Under the pieces are notes generated by a model, which did not search any database, was not told the DNA's origin, and saw only the letters and a list, made by a program, of their open reading frames with translations. 64,000 bases of DNA from Malurus cyaneus samueli. Taxonomy: Eukaryota; Chordata; Aves; Passeriformes; Maluridae. The stretch spans positions 44,004,681 to 44,068,680 of the forward strand of contig CM019218.1 in NCBI GenBank assembly GCA_009741485.1. Direction: 5' to 3'. Within the stretch, counting starts at the first letter, position 1, and every line of letters starts with the position of its first letter. Positions 24,601 to 35,520 of this stretch are shown here, piece after piece. The translations under genes were made by a program, and so were the position numbers.

Positions 24601-27600
24601 CAGCTCAGTGTGTTTTATTGGTCGAAGTCTTGGGTTCTATCCCTGCCAATGGCTCATGGATAATACATGTCTTTGATGCAGAACAGAAATTGGAAATCTT
24701 GTAAGAACGACTTGGGTCAGGCTGTGAGCATATCAGAAGGGTTTTCCCCTCTGTGTATCTGCTTCCAGCTGAGAGGAAGTAACAAAAAATGTGTTTAAAA
24801 TCAGTGGAATTAGACAAACTTCTTTGACGCATAATAGAGATTTGGATTTTTGGAGATTTTAAGTGAAGTTTTAGCTATGATTTTGTTTTGTCTGCAGTAG
24901 TCACATATCTCTAACTGTATAATAAAGTGCAACATCTAAGCAGGATTGCTTGAGGTCTGTGCTGCTCTGCAGCGAGCAACGCTCCAGCTGCCCACACTGG
25001 CAGTAACAGTGTTGGCTTTATGGACAAGGCACAATTTAAGTATTGGTTATTAACTTGTGTGTTAACATGCGGTGAGTTGAGTTAAGCAGAGAAACCAACC
25101 TGCAGTCAGTTTTAATACAGAAGTACATAATTTGAGGCAGCTGTCACCAGATTAAAACTGTGAGCATTTTGCTCACAGCGAAGGGAATCCCTGGTTTGGG
25201 AAAGCTGCTAATGAAGCATTGAATGCTGTGATGTGATTAGTCTCCTTGCCATTGACAAGGCTTGAGCACTGAACTTCGACTGAAGTGTGTTTTTGGAGAG
25301 TGGGGAAAGTGTGTGGGAAATGTTCTACCAAGCCGTGAGTGTGGAAAGTCAAGGAAGTTGAGTGATGAGGTTTAGGAAGGCTTCAAAGTGGCTGTGGATG
25401 GATGTGCAGTGGAAGGATGAAGTGAGGGTGAGCTGTGAAAATTACTCTCAAACATCTCTTGTCTTCAGCCAATTTATTTTGGTTTTCCTGTGAAAATGTC
25501 GTGGGGATAGAGAAAGGACACTTAGCTGCTGGATTCTCCAGCAAGGAGTGGTGTGTCAGTTTGGCTTTGGTGACTGCAGGAGCCAGAGGTGAAAGTGGAA
25601 CTGGTGGCGCTGGCTCGTCCCAGCTGCAGGATCTGGGGGGCAGTGCTTTCCAAGGCCAGGTCGTGCTATGGTATCTTGGACTGTCACTTTGGGGTTTTAT
25701 CCTGCTTGGTGGTTTTAGCCCTCACTTGATTACTGAGAGGAAAGGATGCAAAGAATCTGTGAAGCAGCAAAGCTACCTTTCATTTTCAGTTCCAAAGAGA
25801 CAACCTCAAATCTTTCTGAGAATCTGCCCTGGGGAAAGGAAATCTCCAAACCTCCTATTACGATACCACCACAGCACTTCATCTTAGTGAGCTGAGAGCT
25901 CTCATTAGTTCCTTCCCAAGCCACGTCTGAGCTACAGGCTCTCTTCTTTGGATACCCTAGATGGAGGGGAGAGGGAAAAAAAAAGAGAAAGAAAAACCCA
26001 GCCCAACTCACTTTCCAAATACTGTTCAGTCTGCACTGATTATATAAGGTGATTGATAAGGCTGAGGAGTGAGTTGAGGTCAGAGCCCCAGGATGCCAGC
26101 TCCTCATTCCATGAAGGAGCTTTTTGTGTGTACATGTATGTGCATAGAGGACAAAGGTTGTGCTTGTTTCTTGAAAAACCTTCAGAACTCTCCAAAGAAT
26201 TCCAAATTTAAGGCAGTGTAAAATGCTCCATCAAACATGTTTTACTGTCTTGACATTGCTGCCTGTGAAATCTACTCTGGTGACTGTTTCTGAGACTTTT
26301 TGAATAATCTCTTGATTGTGCTTTATTTGCTGTTAGGCAAAGCCTTGATGGAAAATGGGACAGTTGTTTTATAGTCTTGTCTGGATGGGGGAACCTTGGA
26401 GGAAGACTGTTTCACCCAAGGTCACTCAAAACATGTAAAATATATTTTGCCTCCAAAAATAAACAAGATAGATACATATGGCTGGGCCAGGGGATGAAGC
26501 AGGAGTAAATGAGGCCCCTGAGGCTGAGGACTTGCTTTCAAATTGAACAGAGATCATGGTGCAGTGGTTGCATAGAGATGTTTTCCTGACGCTTTTCTTG
26601 TTTCTCTGTAGTGCCCAGGAATGGGACCAGCCATGGTGGAAGCCAAAAGGGTGATTTCTGTAGATCAGATGGGAAATCCCTGGATGCCCTCAGTTCCTAC
26701 ACTCAGTAACTATGCTGTTAGTTTACACAGAGCTACTGCATCCTGGCCCCTTGCCAGCTGTCTGCTGTTCGTGTAATAAAGGGACTCTCTGGTGGTCCAT
26801 TAAGGGCAACTCCATTGTATTTCAAACATTTTTTTTCACCTACTGTGGATCTTGTATGAAATACCCAAGATGAGGACTTTCAAATCTGTCCAAAAGATGA
26901 GGGAGCTGAACTGATTTGATCTAGGTGTGGTACTGGTGCAGCAGAGCTGAAATGCACTGTGATAAAACATGATCTCATCATCACTATGCCCAATGGGAAA
27001 ATAAACATTTTTTCTCTGTCTTACTATTTGTTCCAGTAATATCTTGACTCTGGCCTGGCCTTTATGTAGCAGCAGAAACCCATTATTCTGTGGCATTTCT
27101 TCCTTTCTACAAATGAACAGAATGGAAGGGAGAGGAAGTATGGCCAAGCACTATAATGTTAGGAGCAATAAGACAAGATTAGACATGGCAGAATTGCAGT
27201 TTAGTCTGAAGGAAGAAGAGTTGTGATGTTGTCAAGTCCTTATGCCAGGGAGCAAGCTCTGGGCAGAGCAGCTGTTATCTGAATAGTCTGGGACATTTTC
27301 ATAGAGAAGTGTCTGGTGGGAGCATGGAAACTCGGATCTTATCTTTTAGCACTAATGCTCACTCCCAGGCTGGCTGGCTTGAGGCTGGAGCCAGACTGCA
27401 ATCGCCCAAGTTATTCCTGCAATGAGGAATATATGCAGAGTCAAGCAGAAAGCATCTCAGAAGAAATGAATTACCAGCCAAATATAGATTATTTCATTTT
27501 GAGGGACGTCATCCAATCTACTCAGCTTCTCAGTTGTTCAGCAACTTTTAATGTCTATTAATGCCTATATTTATTATAATCATGGATACTAAAAGCCCAG

Positions 27601-27920
27601 CCTGTATTACATCTTTATTGCTTGGTTCTGGCATACAATGTTAGATAGGGCAATGCCTTTTCTTTTTTCTTTGAGGCACTGAGTGCAAAAACTCCTCATA
27701 TATAAGTATTTCCCAATGGATTTTAGCTCCTTTTTCGTGTAGCGATAGACTAGCAGAGGGTGGAGACACTGAGGTTATTTTCAAAGGGAGATAGTTTCTT
27801 TTAAATGCATTTTCTGGCACTGATTCAGCAAAGTGTACACATATTTATTTATGATAGCTTTGATGGGATTTAAACATGTGCTTGAACTTAAAGGTAAGCT
27901 TTGTATATTGCGGGATTGTT
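24601..27920. other. Unique non-coding stretch, no gene seen
   Basis: The longest open frame is 150 codons (25435-25887, plus strand) with an unrecognised Gly/Ser/Leu-rich product. An overlapping minus frame of 125 codons argues for chance. The AT-rich stretch near 25020-25260 contains GTTATTAACTTGTG and TGTTAACATG and may be regulatory. A weak MIR-like string near 27100-27160 is not strong enough to call. Confidence 0.5.
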
Positions 27921-27988
27921 GTCCCAATGAGGGTGCAACAGTCAAATGCAAATGTCCCATTTGAGGGTGCAACAGTCAAATGGCACAA
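27921..27988. repeat. 34-bp tandem duplication, two copies
   Basis: Each copy carries GTCCCA, a short variable spot, then the identical 20-mer GAGGGTGCAACAGTCAAATG (27929-27948 and 27963-27982). The 34-bp period and near-identity indicate a recent local duplication. I do not recognise the unit. Confidence 0.92.
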
Positions 27989-28404
27989 TTGTGCACTCTG
28001 CTTTGGCCAAAGCAGTATGGAAGAAAAAGCTAAACTCAACTAATTACAAGCCCTGTGTAAGTACAGCAAAATTCAGAGGCTCCATAGTAAACTTCTTAGA
28101 AACCTCGTTGAAAATTGGTAGTCACCAAGCGATAAAATACGGCAGGTTTTTCTCTGATAAAGTTAAAACGTGGTGATTTTTCTTCTGAAATACCCTTGCA
28201 GAAGCACTAATGAGAGAAATGTATTTATGTCATGAATAAAACGCCTGATGAAAACTAATCCGAGAGATGGAGCAAAGTGATTGAAGAGGGCCAGGATTGT
28301 CAGTGCTCCCCATCTGCTTTGCATCATTGAGCTGGGCAAAACATCAGAGCATATTGGTGAATCTGGCAGACGTCATGTTATTTTTATGTCATCCTTATTC
28401 TTCC

Positions 28405-28480
28405 AGGGCCTGATCCAAGCCTCACTGAAATCCATAGAAATGAGTGGACTTTCCTTTACATCAGTGAGCTTTGAATTGGT
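28405..28480. repeat. Old palindromic dispersed repeat, copy 2
   Basis: GGGCCTGATCCAAGCCTCAC on the left and GTGAGCTTTGAATTGGTTCC on the right form imperfect reverse-complement arms around CTGAAATCCATAG and TTTACATCAGTGAG. The order matches the copies at 20519-20593 and 59925-59997. Divergence suggests age on the scale of sauropsid ancestry, which is my inference. Confidence 0.55.
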
Positions 28481-28689
28481 TCCTTCCTCGCTCACTGGTA
28501 ACGTCAGGAGTCTGCACTGGGTCTTGGAGGTATTTTGACAGAGCAGCTGGGCACAACCGTGCTTTCCTTTTTAATCCTGCCCTCTGATGATCTCGTTATT
28601 GATGTATGGTGATGTCTGGAATCCTGAGATAGAGTGAAATGTGGAGCACAACAAACAGGAAAATGCGTACTGAGACCGTTCCCAGAAGG

Positions 28690-28750
28690 GCTGAAATTCA
28701 ATGGGATTTAGAATCCCTAGGACCCTATTATTTTGGAAAATGGGCCACAT
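28690..28750. repeat. Possible old dispersed repeat fragment
   Basis: GAAATTCAATGGGATTTAG, a TCCCTAGGA spot and TTGGAAAATGGGCCAC resemble a dispersed sauropsid repeat whose common form alternates CAATGGGATTTAGG, CCTAAATC and TTGAAAATGGGAC. Similarity is by eye over short blocks. Confidence 0.35.
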
Positions 28751-29130
28751 GCTTTCAAGACATTTGGGCAGCTCTGAAAACTTCATCCATCACTTCTATG
28801 GAGAGCAGCATAGACCTTATGTAATATCACAGGCAACAGCCAGAACTGTTGAGAGTAAAACCCACAAAATGGCCTGATCTTCTATTGTTTCTGAAGGTGT
28901 GAATTCCTCTTTTCCTGATATTAAGTAACTTTTGGGTGTTGTCTTTTTCTGTTAAAAGAGAAGTCTCTTTGTATTGCAAAAAGATGTTTATAAATTCCCT
29001 CACATGCCTGTCAATCCAGACATCCCTCTTTATTCCCGTTATGTTTATTTACATAGGCACGTAAAACACTAACAATCTTACACTTATTAATCAAGGTGAT
29101 TCAGCCATGCCTCCCACTGTCTTTCTCTGA

Positions 29131-29250
29131 TTCCAATCTTATTCCAAAATACAGCCCTAAATATCACTGGGGTTACTCATAAAACACGGTGCTGCTCTGC
29201 ATGAGTAAGACTGTTTGAATTTGGCCTGGAGTAAAATTACTAATTCTCAG
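29131..29250. repeat. Old dispersed repeat, palindromic-repeat relative
   Basis: CACTGGGGTTACTCATAAA and, 30 bp on, GCATGAGTAAGACTGTTTGA with ATTTGGCC follow the order I recall for an old turtle/crocodile/bird repeat (GTTACTCATGTGAGTAAG and TGCAGGATTTGGCC). It appears related in style to the copies at 20519, 28405 and 59925. Confidence 0.45.
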
Positions 29251-31572
29251 TGAGAAGCAGAGCTAGACAAAGATTGCAAAATATTGTCCACTAATCTGTT
29301 CTTGAATTTTTAAACATATTTTTTGGTCTCTGTTCACTCGTGGATCTCTGAGCTAATGAGCTTGCTGACAGGAATGTTCACCATAACAACCTATTTACAG
29401 CAAATATTGCAAGATCTTTGCACTCTTCCCTTCATTCAAAATAATACCAATCTCCCTCCCCAAGAAATGACCTTCCTGTTTCAGAGTTTTTTTCATTAAT
29501 TGTGAATATTCACATTGGTAAGATGTTTTGTTTGTTTTACTAAATCCTCTCCCAGCAAGAAAACAGAATTAAGCCAGCTGAAGTAGAATTTAACAAAGAA
29601 AGACCTCTGAGCTCCGATGCCAAGAGAAAGGATGGTCCCGAAGTTGGAGCTGCAAGGAGATGTGGAGGTCAGTGCTCAGTCCACCAAGGGCTTTGCTGCT
29701 CTCTACCTTGCAGCACATTGACGTGTGAACAGCTTCCAGATGCACTGGGGTACACACAAAGGATGCACAATACTGACAAATCATCTGCTTGTGACCCAGC
29801 TATAAAAAATAAAAAGGTGTAGAAATGATTTAGTTACAAATTCTTTACCTAAAGATGTCCTTTCATCTGCTGGCGGATATTTTCTTCGAGGAGATTATTC
29901 ATGGAGCAAGGTTCTAAAATAAAAATTGAGGAGGATGGAGCAAAGCTGGGCTTTGGTGAATACATCTAAACCCTAGACACATTGCAAATAAACTGAGCTT
30001 GTTCCCAGGCAACTCCCAAGTAGAAAATAGGCACAACTGTTCCGAACGATTTTCTCTACGGTTTGTTTACCTAGCTGTAGGGTCTTCTTCAGAGTCAGGC
30101 AAAATCAAAGGAGACACAGTTATTGACCTCAGCGTGCTTTGAATCTGGCTTGTAATGAGAGCTATACCCACAACAACTGTCAAATTCCAAGCAGCTTGAT
30201 GTGGCCTTTTACAGAGAAAAAAAATGGTTAGAATTTTTATTACTATAAGAAAATGCAATTTTTCATTGTCTCCTCCTTTCAGAAGGTCTGAAGGGATTGT
30301 ACTCAACTTCCTCTTCTACCTTCAGTCAGAGACCAAATCTGAGAAAAAATGCAGCCCAAATTTGGAAAGTTCTCAGGATGTGAAAATCAGGGGCTCATGA
30401 TGGGAAGGTGCTGTTCAATGCACTTTGTTGTCATGAGTGCTTCTGGGAAGCCGCTGCAGACCCTTCAGCCTCACTTCGTCCTGTTTTAAATCCTTCCACA
30501 ACCTGATCACAATGATTCAAAAACCAAAGAAGTGTGTGATCAGAACAAGAGGTTTTGCCCTGTTGGATCAAGACAGGTAGAAGGGTGTCCAGATGTGGCC
30601 TTGCAGAGGCTGGCAATTATCTAGCAGCTTCTGGAGTGTGACATCCAGCAGAAGAACATCAATCTTTACGCTGCCCAAAACTCAGCAAGGTAAAATGCAG
30701 TCATGCTGTTACTCTAGCAGTGAATTGAGCAGCCCCAGACAAAACTGCAGGGGTGACTCAGACAGGAGGGGAAAAACGACACTAAATTCTCCCCTTAGGT
30801 AAAGTCCTGAAACCTAGGACAAGCTATTGTCCAGGTTTTTGATGATGCAAGGTGTAATGGAGTAAGTATTGATCTGCTTTTGCAATATTCAGTGTTTAGA
30901 AGAGTGTGGTGTGCCCTTATCAAGAGCAAATGTGAAGTATCTGGAAACAGCCGGTATTATTTTCAAACCCAGTTTGGACACCCTTGTTAGACATTTTGGC
31001 AAAATTCATCAACAGTATGGAAAAGAGTCCATAGTACTGGAAAATTTTGCTGTAAATTCTGTTTACAGAATGTTGTTGTTGCATCCACCAATTTGGAAAA
31101 AATCAGCGCAAAGGCACAATCCTTAAAATAAATAAAAGAAAATGTCTCATAGCTGCCGACAGGCACTGGAGCTCCCCAGCAGAGGCTGCCTGGGAGCAGC
31201 ACAAACTGTGCACAGCTCCTCAGCCTCGGTAAACAGCAGCTCAGCGCTCTCCCTCCCTGGGAGAGATGTGCTCTTTGCCATCGGGATAGGTTGCTGATGC
31301 TTCGATCTCTTCCCTGGCTGTGGACACCTACTCCTAATTTGCAATGCTGTGCTACTCCAGGAAGAGCTGGAGGAGACAGAAGGTGTGAATGGACAGCCAA
31401 GACTGAGCAGAGCCAAGGGACTAGCTTGGCTCTGGAAGGCAAAATGCAAGCTGAGCCATTGGAGCCGGCTGTACACAGATGAGAAGGAAAATGCACAAAG
31501 TGATAAATAACTTTGCTCAGGCTGCCAGGAAGGGCTGCCAGAACATTCTCACTTGGCTATGCTCTGACTTGG
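29251..31572. other. Unique non-coding stretch, no gene seen
   Basis: A plus-strand frame of 85 codons (30869-31126) has a more protein-like composition than its neighbours but no domain I recognise. A 169-codon minus-strand frame (30987-31496) overlaps it. Both are left uncalled. No transposon or RNA gene is visible. Confidence 0.45.
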
Positions 31573-31692
31573 CTCGCCTGCCGCCGCCAGCCCCCCTCCT
31601 GCACAGACGAAATGCCGGGCCAGAGCCACGGATGCATCTCGGGGCCGGCTCACCCCGTCCGCCCGCTGGCCAGCCAGCCCCTTGGGCACTCG
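31573..31692. other. Short CpG-dense, GC-rich patch
   Basis: By hand count about 12 CpG fall in about 120 bp of roughly 70% GC (for example GCTCGCCTGCCGCCGCCAG and CCCGTCCGCCCGCTGG), while the flanks are CpG-poor. The observed/expected ratio is near 0.9 by my estimate. It is shorter than a classical island. Options are an unmethylated regulatory site, an alternative promoter or first exon of an unannotated transcript, or a GC-biased gene-conversion spot. Open frames of 103-146 codons cross it on both strands and are not recognisable. Confidence 0.5.
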
Positions 31693-34600
31693 CCTCTGCC
31701 TGTGCCTCTCCTGTCTGGAGCCCACCTTCCTCCTGCATGAACACCCCAGAGGTGCAGCTGGTAAGAAGGCATAGAGATAAAAAATCATGAGGGGTGCCAT
31801 TAGCTTGGGTTTTGGAGGAGCCACCCCTCCCATTGCTCCCCCGACAATCTGGATGGCCTCTGCCTCCAGCATCATCCTGCAGTGCTGCCTCCCCTCCATG
31901 GGCAGCAAAACCCCTCATCCTGCAAGGGTCAGCTCTGCACCCTTTCCTTCCAAACACGAGTAGTGCACATGAGTGATATAGATAGCTTCATCAGAGGTGA
32001 TGAGACACTCGCATTCTCCCCCTGAGTACCTGGCAGTTTGCAGAGCAGCCTCGGATGAAGGGCTGGAGTCACAGCGCGGCATGTGTGGAACGGGGATGAG
32101 CTGCCAGTGCCATGCATGGCAGCACGCAAATCAAAGCAACACTTCCTCCGGTGCTGCGTGGTGCTAGCAGCTTCATGCCTCATTGGAGTGGAAGGAGAGA
32201 TGGATATTTCAGATTTATCAGGCAAAAAGAGCTGTCGGCATTTCTCAGTTTCAACTGGCAGCTCCAGCTTGAGGAAAGCTATTGTTGCAGGATTTCCAGA
32301 TCTCGTTGCCTTTCTGATCTGTGGTGCACATTGAACATATGTCTCTGTTTAGTTGCCCATTATTTAACCTAGATTTTTTCCCCCCTTGAGAGATTACAGT
32401 GAATTCAGGGCACATGAATGGTGTAATTTATCATTTTCCAATATAGACTGTCATGCACTTATGTATAGTGAAAATAATTTGTTGTCAAGTTATCCAGTTA
32501 CCACCTCATTTTATATGCTTCATAATAAGCTATTTGTAATGATCCATGCTCGTCAGAAGTCTAAATAACCAAAATATTGCCATCTCACTACAGATAACTA
32601 CTAAATATTTCCAACAGCACTGAATCATCCTGATCCCTGGGAGACCTATGTCCACATTTTTACAGAAATGCTTTGCTACCAGAAAATCCCTTTTCAAGAG
32701 TGCCCAGTTTGCTTTTGAAACTGTATAGACTTTGGAAAAATTCATTTTGAGGGGAAAATGCTATTTGATTGGAAATTTTTTTTAATGCTTGTTCCAAGTT
32801 ACGTTGATTTTCCTATTTTCCTCTCACTGTCACGTATTCCTTTCACAAAGGGCTTGTCTTTCTGTGTGACCCTGCTCATGGCAGTAGCATACTGAAGGTT
32901 ATGGGCATGCCATTGTGGTACATGCAAGCTATTTTTCTAAAATATTAGAAATGAGTAACTAGTAATTAGAGTACTCTACTGCTCATTCACCCTGCATGGC
33001 ACTAAATGGCCAAGGATCCTCGTAGTCACTGAAAAGAGAGAGTTGTTGTCAGAAAGCAGTTCATCCCGCTCTGGATCCAGATGACCCTTGGCTGTAGCTG
33101 TCCCACCTACCGACAGGTGAGGCTAAGGCACATTAGCCTCCTGCTTAGAAGAGGCCCTCAATTAGGCAGATGCATAAAATGGCTCAGGCTGAACCTGGCT
33201 CAAATACTCCTTTTTTTCCTCGGTGGTTGGGTGTGAAACCATTCCCCTTCCCTGCAAGCCAGAGACCCCGGTACCATTCCTCGCTCTTTAGCATCTGTGT
33301 TCTAATCCGCCGGTGCTTTGGGGTCGCTGCCCTCGGGGATCTGAAACGTAAGTTATTCCTACTGTTTCTTTATGGCATGACTTGGCATGATGTGACATCC
33401 CTGTTTGGCTCGAGCTGGGACCAGTGGCTTGGCCTGCGTGACAGACCATAGTCAGAGACTGATGGCTGCCTGCACACTGCTCGGAGGAACCTCTGGGGCA
33501 GCAGGGGGACTGCTGCCAGCTCTGCTCTCAATTAACATCTTCACTAAGGAGCAGCCAGGGAGATCAGGCAGCCCAGGAAAGAAGGACGAGTAACACCAAA
33601 CCAGCCCGGTGTGCCAGCTGCTGGGAAGTCAGCCTTTTGAAAATAGCATGAGCGGGTTGTTCAGGTCGATCAAACAGATAAATTATCAGGAGCCCACACT
33701 GTTCCCCAAGGGGTTTTTAATGTTTGAGGTGGATGTAAACACGGCAAGTCATTATCAGAGAAATTGCAGTAGCTGAAAGTGGGATGAAACTGTTTGTACA
33801 CAGAAATGATCTCTAGAGCATACATTTAGGATGTTTATAAAGTGATGAGCAGGTTTCTGCAATTTCTGTGGCTTCCTAAACAATATGATGGGCTTAGGTA
33901 GAAAAATCACTTCCCTGCATATTCTCAAACTGCAAAAACTAGACTGCAGAATAAAACAGCAGTAGATAAAAAAATGGGGGTTTTGGAAGCTGCCTTGAAG
34001 CAGCTCTCTGGAGGAGGAGCACCTCAGAAAAAAACCCCAGGTGACAAAAGAGCAAAAAATTAACACGATAAACTCTGAACTTGAATCTTTCTGGGTTTCC
34101 AACTCTTGTTTTGTAACTATATTTCAAATATTGTAAGAAAAAAAAATTATGCTTTGTTCCATTAGAATAACATTGTTTTTCTTCTTTAACCTTGAGTGGG
34201 CTTTTGAAGGAATTCAGATAACTCTGGAAAGCAACAGAAATACTAGGTTTTTTAAAAATATTTCTGAAACCAGAAACACTTTAAAGGGTTTGTCTTTGCA
34301 GAATAGTTCATTATTCAATTTTCTGAAAAATGGGTATTTTGAACTCTTTTGAACTTGCTGTTGTTTGTTATTGGTATTTTTTTGGTTGGCTGGCTGGGTT
34401 TTTTTGCTTTCTTGGTCAGACAAGGCCTACATATTACAGTCAAATTACATAACTTGACACTGGAGGGGGACACACAGCCCTCCAAAGGTTTGCTCTGGGA
34501 AACCTGGTGTAGGTTTTTGAGCAGTAACAAATGGCAATGCAAATGAACCTGGGAGATAAACCAGGAATCTCCTGTTGTTTGATCAGCTGTGCAGCACTGG

Positions 34601-35329
34601 CACAAAACACCAGCTCAGGACTGTTGTGGCTTTCTTGGGCATCAGTGCCATTAGACAGGAAAATAAACTTTGACTGGAAACATCTCCAAGAAGTACCCTG
34701 CAGAAAGCTTTTGGGTTTGCTGTCTTGCTGGTACTGATCTTACATAGGAGATCATAGTAGGCCTCCAGCAAACCTTTGCAATACAGTGCCCTGGAAACTC
34801 GGGCTCTTTTTGTCATTTTGCTTCTGGTCTTTCCTCTGTCCATAGTCCAGTTACTCCATCAGCTATGGGCATGGTTACCTCTGTCCTTTCTTTTCATTGT
34901 CTGATGAGGAAGTGTTCCTAAAGCAAGTGTTTGTTCAGGGCTGGCAGTGTATTGTAATTCTTCAAATTATGCAGATCCGATTATGATACTTAGGAAGCTG
35001 GTGGTTTTTTCACAGGTGGAAGTAGGGCTGCTGCTCCTAATTTTGTCAGGCATTATTCTCACCGACTGCTCACATGTCCTGCCTTTGCCCAATACAGCCA
35101 TCCTTGCAAGATACATGGGAAGTGTGGGGTTAAGGGATGATGTGGCCCCCACCTTTTTCCCAAAACCTTCCTTAGGAAGGTATGTGTCTTAGGAAGGTGA
35201 GATGAAGGAGAGATGTCACACAACTGTTCTGCACCTATGAGCCCTAGTCTGTCTCTGAGTTAATTTTAAAACAGTAACATTCTTTTAGCTTGGCTTGTCT
35301 TCATTTTCAGGCAGAAGTGCAGTTAACAT
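31693..35329. other. Unique non-coding stretch, no gene seen
   Basis: Open frames are at most about 115 codons, none recognisable. The segment around 33050-33175 carries CAGGTGAGG and TCAATTAGGCAG motifs. AT-rich DNA dominates 32340-32600 and 34080-34400. No transposon is seen. Confidence 0.5.
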
Positions 35330-35520
35330 GACCTCTGTTAAAATGAATGTGGGTGTTATTCATGTATCAAATTGCACTCAATTAATGAAATCACTATGAA
35401 ATAATGTCTTGAGTGATAACGGTATGAACTGGGGGAGCCCCGAAGTGATGTGAAATAACCATAGCAATAGTTAAGACTTCTGTGCTGTTGCCGTGGCTAC
35501 TAGCCTATTTGACTTACCAT
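35330..35520. promoter_or_regulatory. Candidate element with two RFX X-box-like sites
   Basis: ATAACCATAGCAAT at 35455-35468 and GTTGCCGTGGCTAC at 35487-35500 each fit the RFX X-box layout (GTNRCC, a short gap, RGYAAC) with about one or two mismatches, and are separated by 18 bp. Upstream lies an AT-rich run containing TCAATTAATGAAATC. RFX proteins bind X-boxes in ciliary and immune gene control regions. No CpG island accompanies these sites, so a distal element is likelier than a promoter. Binding is inferred from sequence only. Confidence 0.35.

Noticed and set aside
27100..27160. Possible third MIR fragment
   Set aside because: Only scattered short matches to the MIR minus-strand order; not distinguishable from chance by eye.
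30869..31126. 85-codon frame with fairly protein-like composition
   Set aside because: No family or motif recognised, no flanking exon structure, and a longer minus-strand frame overlaps it. PhyloCSF would decide.
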